DNA of 64,000 bases from Streptomyces albiflavescens (lineage in GTDB: Bacteria > Actinomycetota > Actinomycetes > Streptomycetales > Streptomycetaceae), in NCBI RefSeq assembly GCF_014645835.1, contig NZ_BMMM01000028.1, positions 62,001-126,000 on the forward strand. Reading direction: 5' to 3'. Both the position numbers and the translations under genes were made by a program. Numbering within the stretch: the stretch's first letter is position 1; the number at the start of each line of letters is the position of its first letter. Under the pieces are notes generated by a model, which worked only from the letters and a program-made list of their open reading frames with translations, was not told the DNA's origin and searched no databases. This document shows, in pieces, positions 1 to 7,665 of the stretch.

Positions 1-524
1 CGGGCAAGGCGAAGGGCCTGCACCCGCGGGTTCACGCCAACCAGCTCTCTTACGGCCCCGGCGTCCAGCTCGCCGTCGAACTGGACGCGGCCAGCGCCGA
101 CCACTGCACCCACCTGACGGACGCGGACGTGGACGCGCTGGCGAGCGGCAACACCGTCGCGACGCTGCTTCCCGGCGCGGAGTTCTCCACCCGCGCCGAG
201 TGGCCGGACGCCCGTCGCCTGCTGGACGCGGGTGTCACCGTCGCCCTCTCCACCGACTGCAACCCGGGCTCGTCCTTCACCTCGTCCGTCCCGTTCTGCA
301 TCGCGCTGGCGGTGCGGGACATGAGGATGACGCCCGACGAGGCCCTGTGGTCGGCCACGGCAGGCGGTGCCGCGGCTCTGCGCCGTGACGACATCGGCCG
401 GCTGACGCCCGGCGCCTACGCCGACCTGGCCTTCCTCGACGCCCCGAGCCACGTGCACCTGGCGTACCGCCCGGGCGTACCGCTCGTGTCGGAGGTCTGG
501 CGGCGCGGGACTCCCGTCGCATGA
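1..524 (+). CDS. hutI: Imidazolonepropionase, 3' part only
   Basis: This is the C-terminal part of imidazolonepropionase, the amidohydrolase that opens the imidazolone ring to give N-formimino-glutamate in histidine degradation. The frame is open from base 3, so the start lies outside the window. The visible part has the family's late metal-site block (STDCNPGSS, with the metal-binding Asp) and the usual C-terminal amidohydrolase beta-sandwich ending [10 protein letters not shown] followed by HLAYRPGVP. It ends 15 bp before the convergent gene on the other strand, leaving no room for a conventional terminator. Family assignment is secure; the upstream hut context cannot be seen. Confidence 0.93.
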   Translation, partial: GKAKGLHPRVHANQLSYGPGVQLAVELDAASADHCTHLTDADVDALASGNTVATLLPGAEFSTRAEWPDARRLLDAGVTVALSTDCNPGSSFTSSVPFCIALAVRDMRMTPDEALWSATAGGAAALRRDDIGRLTPGAYADLAFLDAPSHVHLAYRPGVPLVSEVWRRGTPVA

Positions 525-539
525 CGGTCGGGCTCCCGG

Positions 540-2132
540 TCACGCGGCGGCGGAACCCGCCCGCCACCGCTGGTCGTCGTCCCCCTGATCCGGGGACAGC
601 ACCAGATCGTCGCCGTCCGGAGTGACCGCGTGGTCCGGGGCGATGCCCGGGCGGATCACGCCGTCGCCGTCGACCGTGAACCGGAGGTTCATGCCGTTGC
701 GGCCGTAGACCGACCGGCACTCCCAGATGCCGACACCCCTGTCCGTTGAGCCGCGGCTGTCGAGGCAGAAGTCGGGGTCGGCGTACGACTGGAGGACACC
801 GCGGTCGGTGTCGACGCGCCACATCTGGGTGCGGGACGAGGTGCAGCGGGCCGTGATGACGTCGGTGCCGAGGTCGATGTCGCCGTCGCGGATGTCCAGG
901 CAGAGGCCCGAGTCGGCGTTCACCACCTGGGCGAAGGTGCCGTTCGGGGGGTGGGACGCGATCCGTGTGGGAGAGGGCTTGGGGGACGAAGGGGTCGGCG
1001 AAGGTGCCTTCGGGGGCCGCGAAGTCGCCCTGGGCGAAGGGGACGTGGTCCTGCGCGTGGGAGACGGCGACGGAGTCGGCGTGACCGTCGCGGTCACCGT
1101 CACCGGAGGCGGTGCCTGAGGAGTCCGTACCGAACCGGCCGTCTCCGCGGAATCCGATCCGCCCGACATCAGCAGGAACAGCAGCAGCGGCGCCACCGCG
1201 ACGCCGAGCGCGGCCGAGGCGAGGACGACGCGCCGTGAGGGCAGCCAGGCCCCACCGGCCTTCGCCTTCTGGCGAGTTGGCGTCCCGCCCGTACCACCCG
1301 TCACGTACGCCGCCCCGCCCCACGGCAGCAGCCCCTCCGCCAGCGCCTCGCGCGGGGTGTCCCGCAGGGCGCCCAGCTCCTCGTACCCGGCGGAGCAGTG
1401 CGCGCAGTGCGCCATGTGCGCCTGCAGGTCGACGCTGTAGCGCGGGTTCTCGGGGTGCGCGGCCTCCTCGATCAGCCGGCGGAAGTCCTGGCAGCGGGGG
1501 TTGACGGAGCGGGCGAGGCGGGTCTTGAGGCAGGCCTGGCGCAGCGCCTGGAACGCGGGCCCCTTGCCGTACGTCACGTCCGGGGGCGTGGCTCCGAGGA
1601 ACATCGCGGTCCTGGCGTCGGGCTCCTCGTCGACGACGCCGTACCAGACCAGTCCCTGGACGCGGGTCGGCAGCGCCTGGAACGCGTCGAGCATCGGCGG
1701 CACGGGGCCGTCCGGGCCCGCCTCGCGGAGGTGGACGAGCAGGCCGGGGTCGATGCGGCTCCCGCGCTCGTCCATGGCCCAGGACTCGGCCACCTGCCCT
1801 GCCAGGAGCAGCAGTTGGTGGCGCCAGGGCCCCGGGGGATCGATGCCGCGCGCGGTGTCGCGGGCCGCGAGGGCGAACGCCTGGGCCGTGAGCTGCCGGG
1901 CGGCCGACTCGCCCACCGTGCACAGCCGGGCGTAGGAGAGGACCGCGGGCCGGTGCCGCAGGCGCAGTTCGCGCAGCGCCGGATACGCGGTCGCGGTCTC
2001 GGCGCGCAGCAGTTCGGTGAGCCGCGCGTCCGAGACGGCGGCGAACATGCCGCCGCCCTCGGCACCACCTTCGTACCCGCCTTCGTACTCGCCCTCGTCG
2101 TCCTCAGCGTCGGTCCGGCCGGCCCCAGCCAT
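540..2132 (-). CDS. Sigma-like / zinc-finger / transmembrane / RICIN fusion protein
   Basis: A protein of about 530 residues with an unusual domain order. Residues 30-220 look like a degenerate ECF-type sigma factor: an alpha-helical region 2-like part, then a region 4-like helix-turn-helix beginning FQALPTRVQGLVWYG. Next comes HMAHCAHC, an HxxxCxxC pattern like the zinc-binding anti-sigma fold. A transmembrane helix follows (near VVLASAALGVAVAPLLLFLL), then a Pro/Ser/Thr linker and a C-terminal ricin B-type lectin domain with two Q-x-W marks (TQMWRV, DQRWRAG). The start at 2132 is preferred over ATG 2150 because GGAGG lies at the right distance. It probably senses extracellular glycan and signals inside, but that is inference; sigma activity is unproven. 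Confidence 0.75.
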   Translation of the reverse strand: MAGAGRTDAEDDEGEYEGGYEGGAEGGGMFAAVSDARLTELLRAETATAYPALRELRLRHRPAVLSYARLCTVGESAARQLTAQAFALAARDTARGIDPPGPWRHQLLLLAGQVAESWAMDERGSRIDPGLLVHLREAGPDGPVPPMLDAFQALPTRVQGLVWYGVVDEEPDARTAMFLGATPPDVTYGKGPAFQALRQACLKTRLARSVNPRCQDFRRLIEEAAHPENPRYSVDLQAHMAHCAHCSAGYEELGALRDTPREALAEGLLPWGGAAYVTGGTGGTPTRQKAKAGGAWLPSRRVVLASAALGVAVAPLLLFLLMSGGSDSAETAGSVRTPQAPPPVTVTATVTPTPSPSPTRRTTSPSPRATSRPPKAPSPTPSSPKPSPTRIASHPPNGTFAQVVNADSGLCLDIRDGDIDLGTDVITARCTSSRTQMWRVDTDRGVLQSYADPDFCLDSRGSTDRGVGIWECRSVYGRNGMNLRFTVDGDGVIRPGIAPDHAVTPDGDDLVLSPDQGDDDQRWRAGSAAA

Positions 2133-2277
2133 TCCCGTGCCTCCTCGCATCCCCGGTGCTCTGCCCGCCGCAGCCCTGACCTACCGGCGAGTATGGGGGT
2201 GCCCATAGTGGTGGAGGCAAACCTTTGGGGAAAGGGGTTCCCGTGGGTAACCGCGCCCGATGCCAAGCTGTAACTGC

Positions 2278-2309
2278 GCCCGGTGTCCCCTCGTTTGGGG
2301 GCACCGGGC
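2278..2309. terminator. Hairpin terminator downstream of the sigma factor gene
   Basis: A 13-bp stem (2278-2290 with 2297-2309, one G-T wobble) closes a 6-base loop. It lies 20 bp past the stop of the minus-strand sigma gene and before the next minus-strand gene, so it probably separates the two transcripts. Confidence 0.6.
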
Positions 2310-2328
2310 ACAGGATGGCTGCGGTACG

Positions 2329-3240
2329 TCAGTCCTCGACCGTCAATCCCTTCCGCAGCCGCACCAACGTGCGCGACAGCAGCCGGGAGACATGCATCTG
2401 GGAGATGCCGAGTTCGTCGCCGATCTCGGACTGGGTCATATTGGCGACGAAGCGCAGTGAGAGGATCTGGCGGTCACGCGCCGGGAGTTCGGCGATCAAC
2501 GGCTTCAAGGACTCCACGTACTCGATGCCTTCGAGTCCGTGGTCCTCGTAGCCGATACGGTCCGCGAGCGCGCCCTCGGAGTCGTCCTCCTCGGGCTGGG
2601 CGTCGAGCGAACTGGCCGTGTAGGCGTTCGAGGCCGCCATGCCCTCGACGACCTCGTCGTTGCTGAGGCCGAGGCGCTCCGCCAGCTCTCCCACCGTCGG
2701 AGCGCGATCGAGTTGCTGGGCGAGCTCGTCGCCGGCCTTGGCCAGGTCCAGGCGGAGTTCCTGCAGCCTCCGCGGTACGCGTACGGACCACGAGGTGTCG
2801 CGGAAGAAGCGCTTGATCTCGCCGATGATGGTCGGCATCGCGAAGGTGGGGAACTCGACGCCTCGGCTCAGTTCGAAGCGGTCGATCGCCTTGATCAGGC
2901 CGATGGTGCCGACCTGGATGATGTCCTCCATCGGCTCGCTGCGGGAGCGGAAGCGGGAGGCGGCGAACTTCACCAGCGCGAGGTTGAGTTCGACGAGTGT
3001 GTTGCGGACGTACGCGTATTCGTGCGTGCCTTCTTCGAGGGACTCCAGCCGCTCGAAGAGGGTCTTGGACAGGGCTCGTGCGTCTACCGGCCCCACCTCG
3101 TCGTAAGGGGGGATCTCCGGGAGTCCGTCCAGTCCGTCGAATCCGCTGGTTCCATCGGCTTCGTCGAGGTGCTCCGGGCGTTCCAGAGAGGGTGCCGACG
3201 TCGCCGTCTGGGTCTGCGATGCGTCGAGCCGGGGTGACAT
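2329..3240 (-). CDS. sigI: RNA polymerase sigma factor, SigB/SigF family
   Basis: A 303-residue alternative sigma factor of the stress/sporulation SigB-SigF-SigG group. Region 2 contains LVKFAASRF, then EDIIQVGTIGLIKAIDRF and FPTFAMPTIIGEIKRFFRD (core binding and -10 recognition). Region 3 follows (VPRRLQELR). Region 4 ends with LPARDRQILSLRF and an HTH, QSEIGDELGISQMHVSRLL. The start at 3240 has GGAGGA five bases upstream; ATG 3264 is a weaker alternative. Divergent STAS and HATPase genes form a partner-switching module with it. The symbol sigI rests on remembered synteny with S. coelicolor and is less certain than the family. Confidence 0.85.
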   Translation of the reverse strand: MSPRLDASQTQTATSAPSLERPEHLDEADGTSGFDGLDGLPEIPPYDEVGPVDARALSKTLFERLESLEEGTHEYAYVRNTLVELNLALVKFAASRFRSRSEPMEDIIQVGTIGLIKAIDRFELSRGVEFPTFAMPTIIGEIKRFFRDTSWSVRVPRRLQELRLDLAKAGDELAQQLDRAPTVGELAERLGLSNDEVVEGMAASNAYTASSLDAQPEEDDSEGALADRIGYEDHGLEGIEYVESLKPLIAELPARDRQILSLRFVANMTQSEIGDELGISQMHVSRLLSRTLVRLRKGLTVED

Positions 3241-3318
3241 GGTGTCCTCCATCGTTCTCGGCATATGGCCGCCGATGCCAATTCGTGCACTGCGGTGTGC
3301 GGCGCCTCCAAAGCCGGC

Positions 3319-3333
3319 CGTGTCGAATAGGTG
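3319..3333 (+). promoter_or_regulatory. Shared 15-base motif upstream of the STAS gene
   Basis: The sequence CGTGTCGAATAGGTG lies 157 bp upstream of the anti-anti-sigma start and about 80 bp upstream of the divergent sigma start. A near copy (14 of 15 bases) occurs at 3941 at almost the same distance from the anti-sigma start and in the same orientation. It could be a shared promoter or operator element. Confidence 0.4.
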
Positions 3334-3490
3334 TCTCTACTAGCCCTACCCGCTTTCGTGAGCTGGCCGCAAGTGCGTTTCATTGCTAAATGTCCGTTTT
3401 CATGGGGTTGTTCGGGTGTCAGGGGACGTGAGGAAGGCGTAGTGTTCGAGTGCGTACATCAGCAGTCGCGACGCTGGGGAGAGAGACGGC

Positions 3491-3859
3491 ATGGACCGCG
3501 GGACGGTCGGCAGCGCACAGTCGGGCCGGCTTCTTGTCGAGGTGCGGGAAGAGGGCTCAAGCGCCGTCGTGACCCCCGCGGGTGAGTTGGATCACCACAC
3601 GGCCGATGTGTTGCGTGAGCCACTCGAGGACTGCCTCGAAAAGGGGTACGCCCGCCTGGTGGTCGACTGTTCACGCCTCGAATTCTGTGATTCCACCGGG
3701 CTCAATGTGCTGCTCGGCGCCCGGCTGAAGGCCGAGGCCGCGGGCGGCGGGGTCCATCTGGCGGGGATGCAGCCGGTGGTGGCCCGGGTCTTCGAGATCA
3801 CCGGGGCGGAGGCCGTCTTCACCGTCCACGAGACGCTCGACGCGGCCCTGGCCGACTGA
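3491..3859 (+). CDS. STAS-domain anti-sigma factor antagonist
   Basis: A 122-residue single STAS domain protein of the RsbV/SpoIIAA type. In partner switching the unphosphorylated form binds the anti-sigma kinase and frees the sigma factor; phosphorylation of a conserved Ser blocks this. The target block is present (EFCDSTGLNVLL). It lies 250 bp from the divergent sigma gene and is followed by the HATPase anti-sigma gene after another 250 bp, so the three probably form one circuit. A GGGGAGA ribosome site lies just upstream of the ATG. It might respond to another sigma factor as well, since Streptomyces carries many such antagonists. Confidence 0.9.
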   Translation: MDRGTVGSAQSGRLLVEVREEGSSAVVTPAGELDHHTADVLREPLEDCLEKGYARLVVDCSRLEFCDSTGLNVLLGARLKAEAAGGGVHLAGMQPVVARVFEITGAEAVFTVHETLDAALAD

Positions 3860-3940
3860 CCGGCCGGCCTGGCCCGACGACGTCGAAGTGGTGGCTCGGT
3901 CGCCCCTGAGTGATCGCCCCGTTACTTGCGTCACATCTTC

Positions 3941-3955
3941 CGTGTCGAATAAGTG
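3941..3955 (+). promoter_or_regulatory. Second copy of the shared 15-base motif
   Basis: CGTGTCGAATAAGTG, matching the copy at 3319 in 14 of 15 positions, lies 152 bp upstream of the HATPase anti-sigma start. Its matching distance and orientation suggest co-regulation of the antagonist and anti-sigma genes. Confidence 0.4.
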
Positions 3956-4107
3956 GGTGTTCGGACGGTTCGGTCGGGCAGGAGACATCCTGAACACGTC
4001 GACACCGCATATGTCGGCAGCCCGAGCGGCGAACGCGCCGCTGATCCGTACGTACTGAGTACTGAGTGTTGAATCGTGAACCGGTGAATCGGTGAGGTGA
4101 AGCGCTG

Positions 4108-4653
4108 ATGAGCACCACCCGGCCTTACTCGCCGGGCGACCGCGGCCCGGAGTCGGGCGACGGCGGCGCTTCCGGGGCGTCCGGAGACGGCGTGACGCCC
4201 GGAGACGGCCTGTCCCGGGGCGGCGTGGCCGTCCCCTCCGCCGGCCGTCAGGCCCGCAGGCTGAACTTCGACGGTGCGAGCGGGGTCGTGCCACTCGCCC
4301 GCGACTTCACCCGTCAGGCGTTGTACGCCTGGGGCTGGCTGCCCGCCGGGAGCGCCGACCGGCGGGCAGCCGCCGAGGATGTTCTGCTGGTCGTCTCCGA
4401 GCTCGTCACGAACGCCTGTCTGCACGCCGAGGGTCCGGACGAACTCTGGATCGCCTGCGACAGCAAGGTGCTGCGCATCGAGGTCTCCGACCGGGGCACC
4501 GGCCAGCCCGCCCCGCGCACCCCGCACCGCGCCGGACGCCCCGGCGGCCACGGGATGTTCATCGTGCAGCGGCTGTGTCTCGACTGGGGAGTCGTGCGGA
4601 CTCCGGGGGTCGCGGGCAAGACCGTGTGGGCGGAGCTCGGGGCGCCCGCGTAA
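4108..4653 (+). CDS. HATPase-domain anti-sigma factor (RsbW-like kinase)
   Basis: A 181-residue protein with a GHKL ATPase fold. The N-box is seen in VVSELVTNACLHA, the G1 box in DRGTGQPAP and the G2-like box in GRPGGHGMFIVQRL. Proteins of this type bind and inhibit a sigma factor and phosphorylate its STAS antagonist. The first 50 residues are low-complexity and probably disordered. It follows the STAS gene and faces the sigma gene, which gives a complete partner-switching set. Just upstream lie the repeats TACTGAG (twice) and TGAATCG (twice). The exact sigma partner is inferred from position only. Confidence 0.88.
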   Translation: MSTTRPYSPGDRGPESGDGGASGASGDGVTPGDGLSRGGVAVPSAGRQARRLNFDGASGVVPLARDFTRQALYAWGWLPAGSADRRAAAEDVLLVVSELVTNACLHAEGPDELWIACDSKVLRIEVSDRGTGQPAPRTPHRAGRPGGHGMFIVQRLCLDWGVVRTPGVAGKTVWAELGAPA

Positions 4654-4706
4654 CCGTCATCTGGGGTTACCCAGGGTTCGAACCCTCCTTCGTACGTCGC
4701 CGTATA

Positions 4707-4734
4707 CGCGCCGGATCTCCTCAGATCCGGCGCG
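4707..4734 (+). terminator. Terminator after the anti-sigma gene
   Basis: A perfect 12-bp stem (4707-4718 with 4723-4734) with a CCTC loop is followed by CACTTTGTCTT. It ends the sigma-regulator block before the surface-protein cluster. Confidence 0.75.
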
Positions 4735-4826
4735 CACTTTGTCTTCCCTCCACAAGTCCCCGGGCGTACTTTGAGCGCCCAATCTGATGTGCCGTCAGTA
4801 AATTTCGGCGACGAGGGGACTTCGAG

Positions 4827-5531
4827 GTGTCGTACCGGACGTACCAGAAACGAACCGCCGCGCTCGCGTTCGCCGCGGCCCTGGCCGGCTCGGCGGTGCT
4901 GATGGCCGCCCCCGCCGCCCAGGCCGACGTGGTGGACGTCAACTACCAGTGCAAGACGCCGATCGGCGACAAGAGCGCCGTCTCGCCCATCGACATCAAG
5001 AGCGTCAAGAGCGGCAGCGGCTACAAGCTCACCATGTCCTGGCAGAAGGGCGTCTCCTCCAGCCCGGTGGAGCTGGGCAAGGGCGCGATGAAGCCGAGCG
5101 CCGTGATCAAGGTGGGCGGCGCGGACAGCGGCACGGTGCCCGTGAGCGGCCCGGCCAACGCCGCCGCGATCCCCGCCAACACCCCCATCAAGATCAGTGA
5201 CTTGAGCGGCACGTACACGCCGAAGAAGACCGGCAAGGTCACCTTCACCGCGGGCGTGCTCACCATCAAGGCGCTCGGCACGACGACCACCTGCACGCCC
5301 TCGAACAACCCGAAGCCCTCGCTGACCCTCGACGTCACGGCCGCGGGCGGCGGTTCGGAATCGTCGAGTTCCGGCCAGAGCCAGAGCGGCTCCGACTCCG
5401 GCGGCCAGCTCCCGCAGACCGGTCCCGAGGACTCGGCGATCGCCCTGGGCACGCTCGGTGGCACGGTGCTGCTCGCGGGCGCGGCGGGCGCGCTGTGGCT
5501 GACCCGCAGGCATCAGGCGGTACGCCGCTGA
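4827..5531 (+). CDS. LPxTG cell-wall-anchored surface protein
   Basis: A 234-residue exported protein. It starts at GTG with a GAGGGGAC ribosome site, has a signal peptide ending near APAAQA, and then one domain of about 140 residues that begins with YQCKTPIGDKSA and contains LSGTYTPKKTG and ALGTTTTCTPS. A Gly/Ser/Gln linker leads to LPQTG, a hydrophobic helix and a TRRHQAVRR tail, which is a classic sortase sorting signal. The two cysteines of the domain probably form a disulfide. The same domain recurs in the protein at 7662, so the two are paralogues in one cluster. The domain's function is not recognised. Confidence 0.85.
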   Translation: MSYRTYQKRTAALAFAAALAGSAVLMAAPAAQADVVDVNYQCKTPIGDKSAVSPIDIKSVKSGSGYKLTMSWQKGVSSSPVELGKGAMKPSAVIKVGGADSGTVPVSGPANAAAIPANTPIKISDLSGTYTPKKTGKVTFTAGVLTIKALGTTTTCTPSNNPKPSLTLDVTAAGGGSESSSSGQSQSGSDSGGQLPQTGPEDSAIALGTLGGTVLLAGAAGALWLTRRHQAVRR

Positions 5532-5596
5532 GACACCTCGTACGTCTTCGTACGACGCGTATGTCTCGCACGTCGTACGACAACCAGGAGCCGCCG

Positions 5597-6562
5597 ATGC
5601 CGTACGCACTCTCCGCTGCCCGCGTGCTGGGCCTGACCTTGGTGTTCTCGATCGCGGCACCGGTGCCCACGGCCCTGGCCGACGACGGCTGGTCCGTCGT
5701 GCCGTCCGCGAGTACGGCGGACACGGCGGACGGTCGGCCCTACGTCTACGCGGAGGGCGCGCCCGGCACGGTCCTGCAGGACGCCGTGTCCGTGCTCAAC
5801 CCGGGTGCGAAGGCACTCACCGTCCGGCTGCGCGGCGCGGACGCCGACAACACCGAGGGCGGCGGCTTCACCGTACGGGAGAAGTCGACGGACACCGGCG
5901 CGTGGATCGGCTTCGCGCGGGAGACGGACGGCCGCCGGACGGCGGTGCGCGAGGTGTCCGTACGGGTTCCCGCGCACACCCGCGCCGACGTGCCGTTCAC
6001 CCTGAGCGTTCCGGCGGGCGCGGCGCCCGGCGACCACCCCGGCGCGATCGTCGCGAGCGGCGGCGGCCGTTCCTCGGCCGTCCATGTCCAACTACGGGTG
6101 AGCGGACCGACGTTGTCGGCACTCACCGTCGAACATGTCGCCGTGCACGCCGGCCGGATCTCCTACGAGCTGGTCAACCGCGGCACCACGGTCCTCACCC
6201 CGAGGCTCGCGGTGCACGCCGACGGTGTCTTCGGCGAGCTCCTCGACCGCGCCCCGCGCGCGCTGCCCCTCGAACTCCTGCCGGGCCGCCGCGTCACGCT
6301 CAGCGAACCGTGGCACGACACCCCGGCGCTGGACGCGGTCGACGTACGGCTGACGGTGACGGCGGCGGGCGGGGCGCACGACACGGCGTCCGCGTCGGCA
6401 CGGTTCGTGCCGTGGGGCGCGGTCGCGGGCGCCGGGGGCGGACTCGCGGCGGTGATGGGTGCCTGGCTGGTCCTACGGCGACACGGGCGCCGTGGGCCGG
6501 ACGGCGCAGCACTTGAGGAAGAGCCGCGTACGGAAGTCGAGTTGACGGGAGCGGTGTCGTGA
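5597..6562 (+). CDS. DUF916-like secreted membrane-anchored protein
   Basis: A 321-residue protein with a signal peptide (cleavage near PTALA-DDGW), a beta-rich ectodomain and one C-terminal transmembrane helix followed by a basic tail. The ectodomain resembles DUF916, the peptidoglycan-binding part of WxL-interacting proteins (DGWSVVPS, VSVLNPGAKALTVRL, DVPFTLSVPAGAAPGDHPGAIVAS). The start at 5597 has AGGAG six bases upstream and gives a clean signal sequence; an upstream ATG at 5561 adds no plausible leader. It overlaps the next gene by 4 bp, so the two are translationally coupled. A role in holding the neighbouring wall proteins is an inference. Confidence 0.8.
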   Translation: MPYALSAARVLGLTLVFSIAAPVPTALADDGWSVVPSASTADTADGRPYVYAEGAPGTVLQDAVSVLNPGAKALTVRLRGADADNTEGGGFTVREKSTDTGAWIGFARETDGRRTAVREVSVRVPAHTRADVPFTLSVPAGAAPGDHPGAIVASGGGRSSAVHVQLRVSGPTLSALTVEHVAVHAGRISYELVNRGTTVLTPRLAVHADGVFGELLDRAPRALPLELLPGRRVTLSEPWHDTPALDAVDVRLTVTAAGGAHDTASASARFVPWGAVAGAGGGLAAVMGAWLVLRRHGRRGPDGAALEEEPRTEVELTGAVS

Positions 6563-7665
6563 GCGGTGTCGTGAGCGTCAAGGTGCGGATGGCGGCGCTG
6601 GGGGCGGTGCTCGCGCTCGTCCTGGTCCCGCTGACGGGGACGGCCGCTGCGTCCGCCGACGGGAAGCCGAGTGTGAAGCTGTCCAAGTCCCAGGCGGGGA
6701 CGGGCGGTTCGATCACGGTTACCGGCAGCGGATGGCGGCCCAAGACCTTGCTGATGATGCTGATCTGCGGGCAGTCCGTGCCGTCCCGGGGCGTGATCGG
6801 CGGCACCAACTCCTGTGCCAACGCGGACGGCCGGGCCGTCACCACCGACGCGAAGGGCAATTTCGGCAAGCAGCTGCCGGTCGCCGAGCCGCCCAAGCCC
6901 TGTCCGTGCGTGGTGCACGTCGCCACGGTCACGGGGGAGAAGGCCGAGGCCGACGCCATCTTCATGGTGGCCGGGCACTCGGTCGAACCGCTGCCGAAGG
7001 AGGAGAGCGGCGGCCGGCTCTCGGTGCTGACGGACACCCGGCTCGACGGATCGAGCGGCCTGCTCACCTGGTTCGGCTCGCCCCCCTCCCGCAAGCTCGT
7101 CTTCACCGTCGGCAATGTCGGCACCGCCCCCGTGAAGAACCCCGTCTTCCAGGTCGGCACCTCCCACGGGGTGTTCGCCCCGCAGTGGGAGGAACAGCAG
7201 TGGCGCGGCACGATCGCGCCCGGCAAGAAGGCGCAGATCAAACTCCCGGTCGAACTGTCGGCCGGTGCGCACGGCGACTACACGGTCTCCCTGAAGTACG
7301 GCGGCAAGGTGCTCGCCGAGCAGCCGTGGGGCGTGGGCCGCCCCTGGGGCGTGACCCTCTTCTGGATCCTGCTCTGCGTGGTCGTGCCGGGCGCGGTGTT
7401 CCGCATCGGGATGGCCGTGGTGGACCGGGTGCGGCCGCGCAGGTCGAACGGGCGCGGGGGCCGTCACCGGGACCTGCGCCTGCCCGAAATCGCCCTCCGC
7501 ATACCGAAGTTCAACCCGTCACCGGCCTCCACGCCGGTGTCGTCGAAGACCTCCACACCCCCGACCCTGCCGTGGTTCACGCCGGACAGCGATCCGGGCA
7601 CCACGGCGAACGGTCAGCTCTCCGCACCGCAAGAGAACAGCCCGACGACGAAGGGACATACGTGA
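6559..7665 (+). CDS. Exported Ig-like membrane protein of the surface cluster
   Basis: A 368-residue protein coupled to both neighbours by 4-bp GTGA overlaps. After a signal peptide (near TAAASADG) it has a neocarzinostatin-like beta domain (SKSQAGTGGSITVTGSGW) and a second CARDB/NEW3-like domain (RKLVFTVGNVGTAPVKNPVFQV). A transmembrane helix follows (TLFWILLCVVVPGAVF), then a cytoplasmic basic and Pro/Ser/Thr tail. No enzyme motif is visible. Its constant placement between a DUF916-like protein and a sortase substrate suggests a shared envelope complex. The cysteine-rich stretch PKPCPCVV may form disulfides. Confidence 0.75.
   Translation: MSGVVSVKVRMAALGAVLALVLVPLTGTAAASADGKPSVKLSKSQAGTGGSITVTGSGWRPKTLLMMLICGQSVPSRGVIGGTNSCANADGRAVTTDAKGNFGKQLPVAEPPKPCPCVVHVATVTGEKAEADAIFMVAGHSVEPLPKEESGGRLSVLTDTRLDGSSGLLTWFGSPPSRKLVFTVGNVGTAPVKNPVFQVGTSHGVFAPQWEEQQWRGTIAPGKKAQIKLPVELSAGAHGDYTVSLKYGGKVLAEQPWGVGRPWGVTLFWILLCVVVPGAVFRIGMAVVDRVRPRRSNGRGGRHRDLRLPEIALRIPKFNPSPASTPVSSKTSTPPTLPWFTPDSDPGTTANGQLSAPQENSPTTKGHT

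Noticed and set aside
4661-4686. GGGTTCGAACCCT palindrome resembling a tRNA T-arm
   Set aside because: The 7-base loop and 5-bp stem do not fit, the upstream bases are coding sequence of the anti-sigma gene, and no acceptor or anticodon arm can be built.
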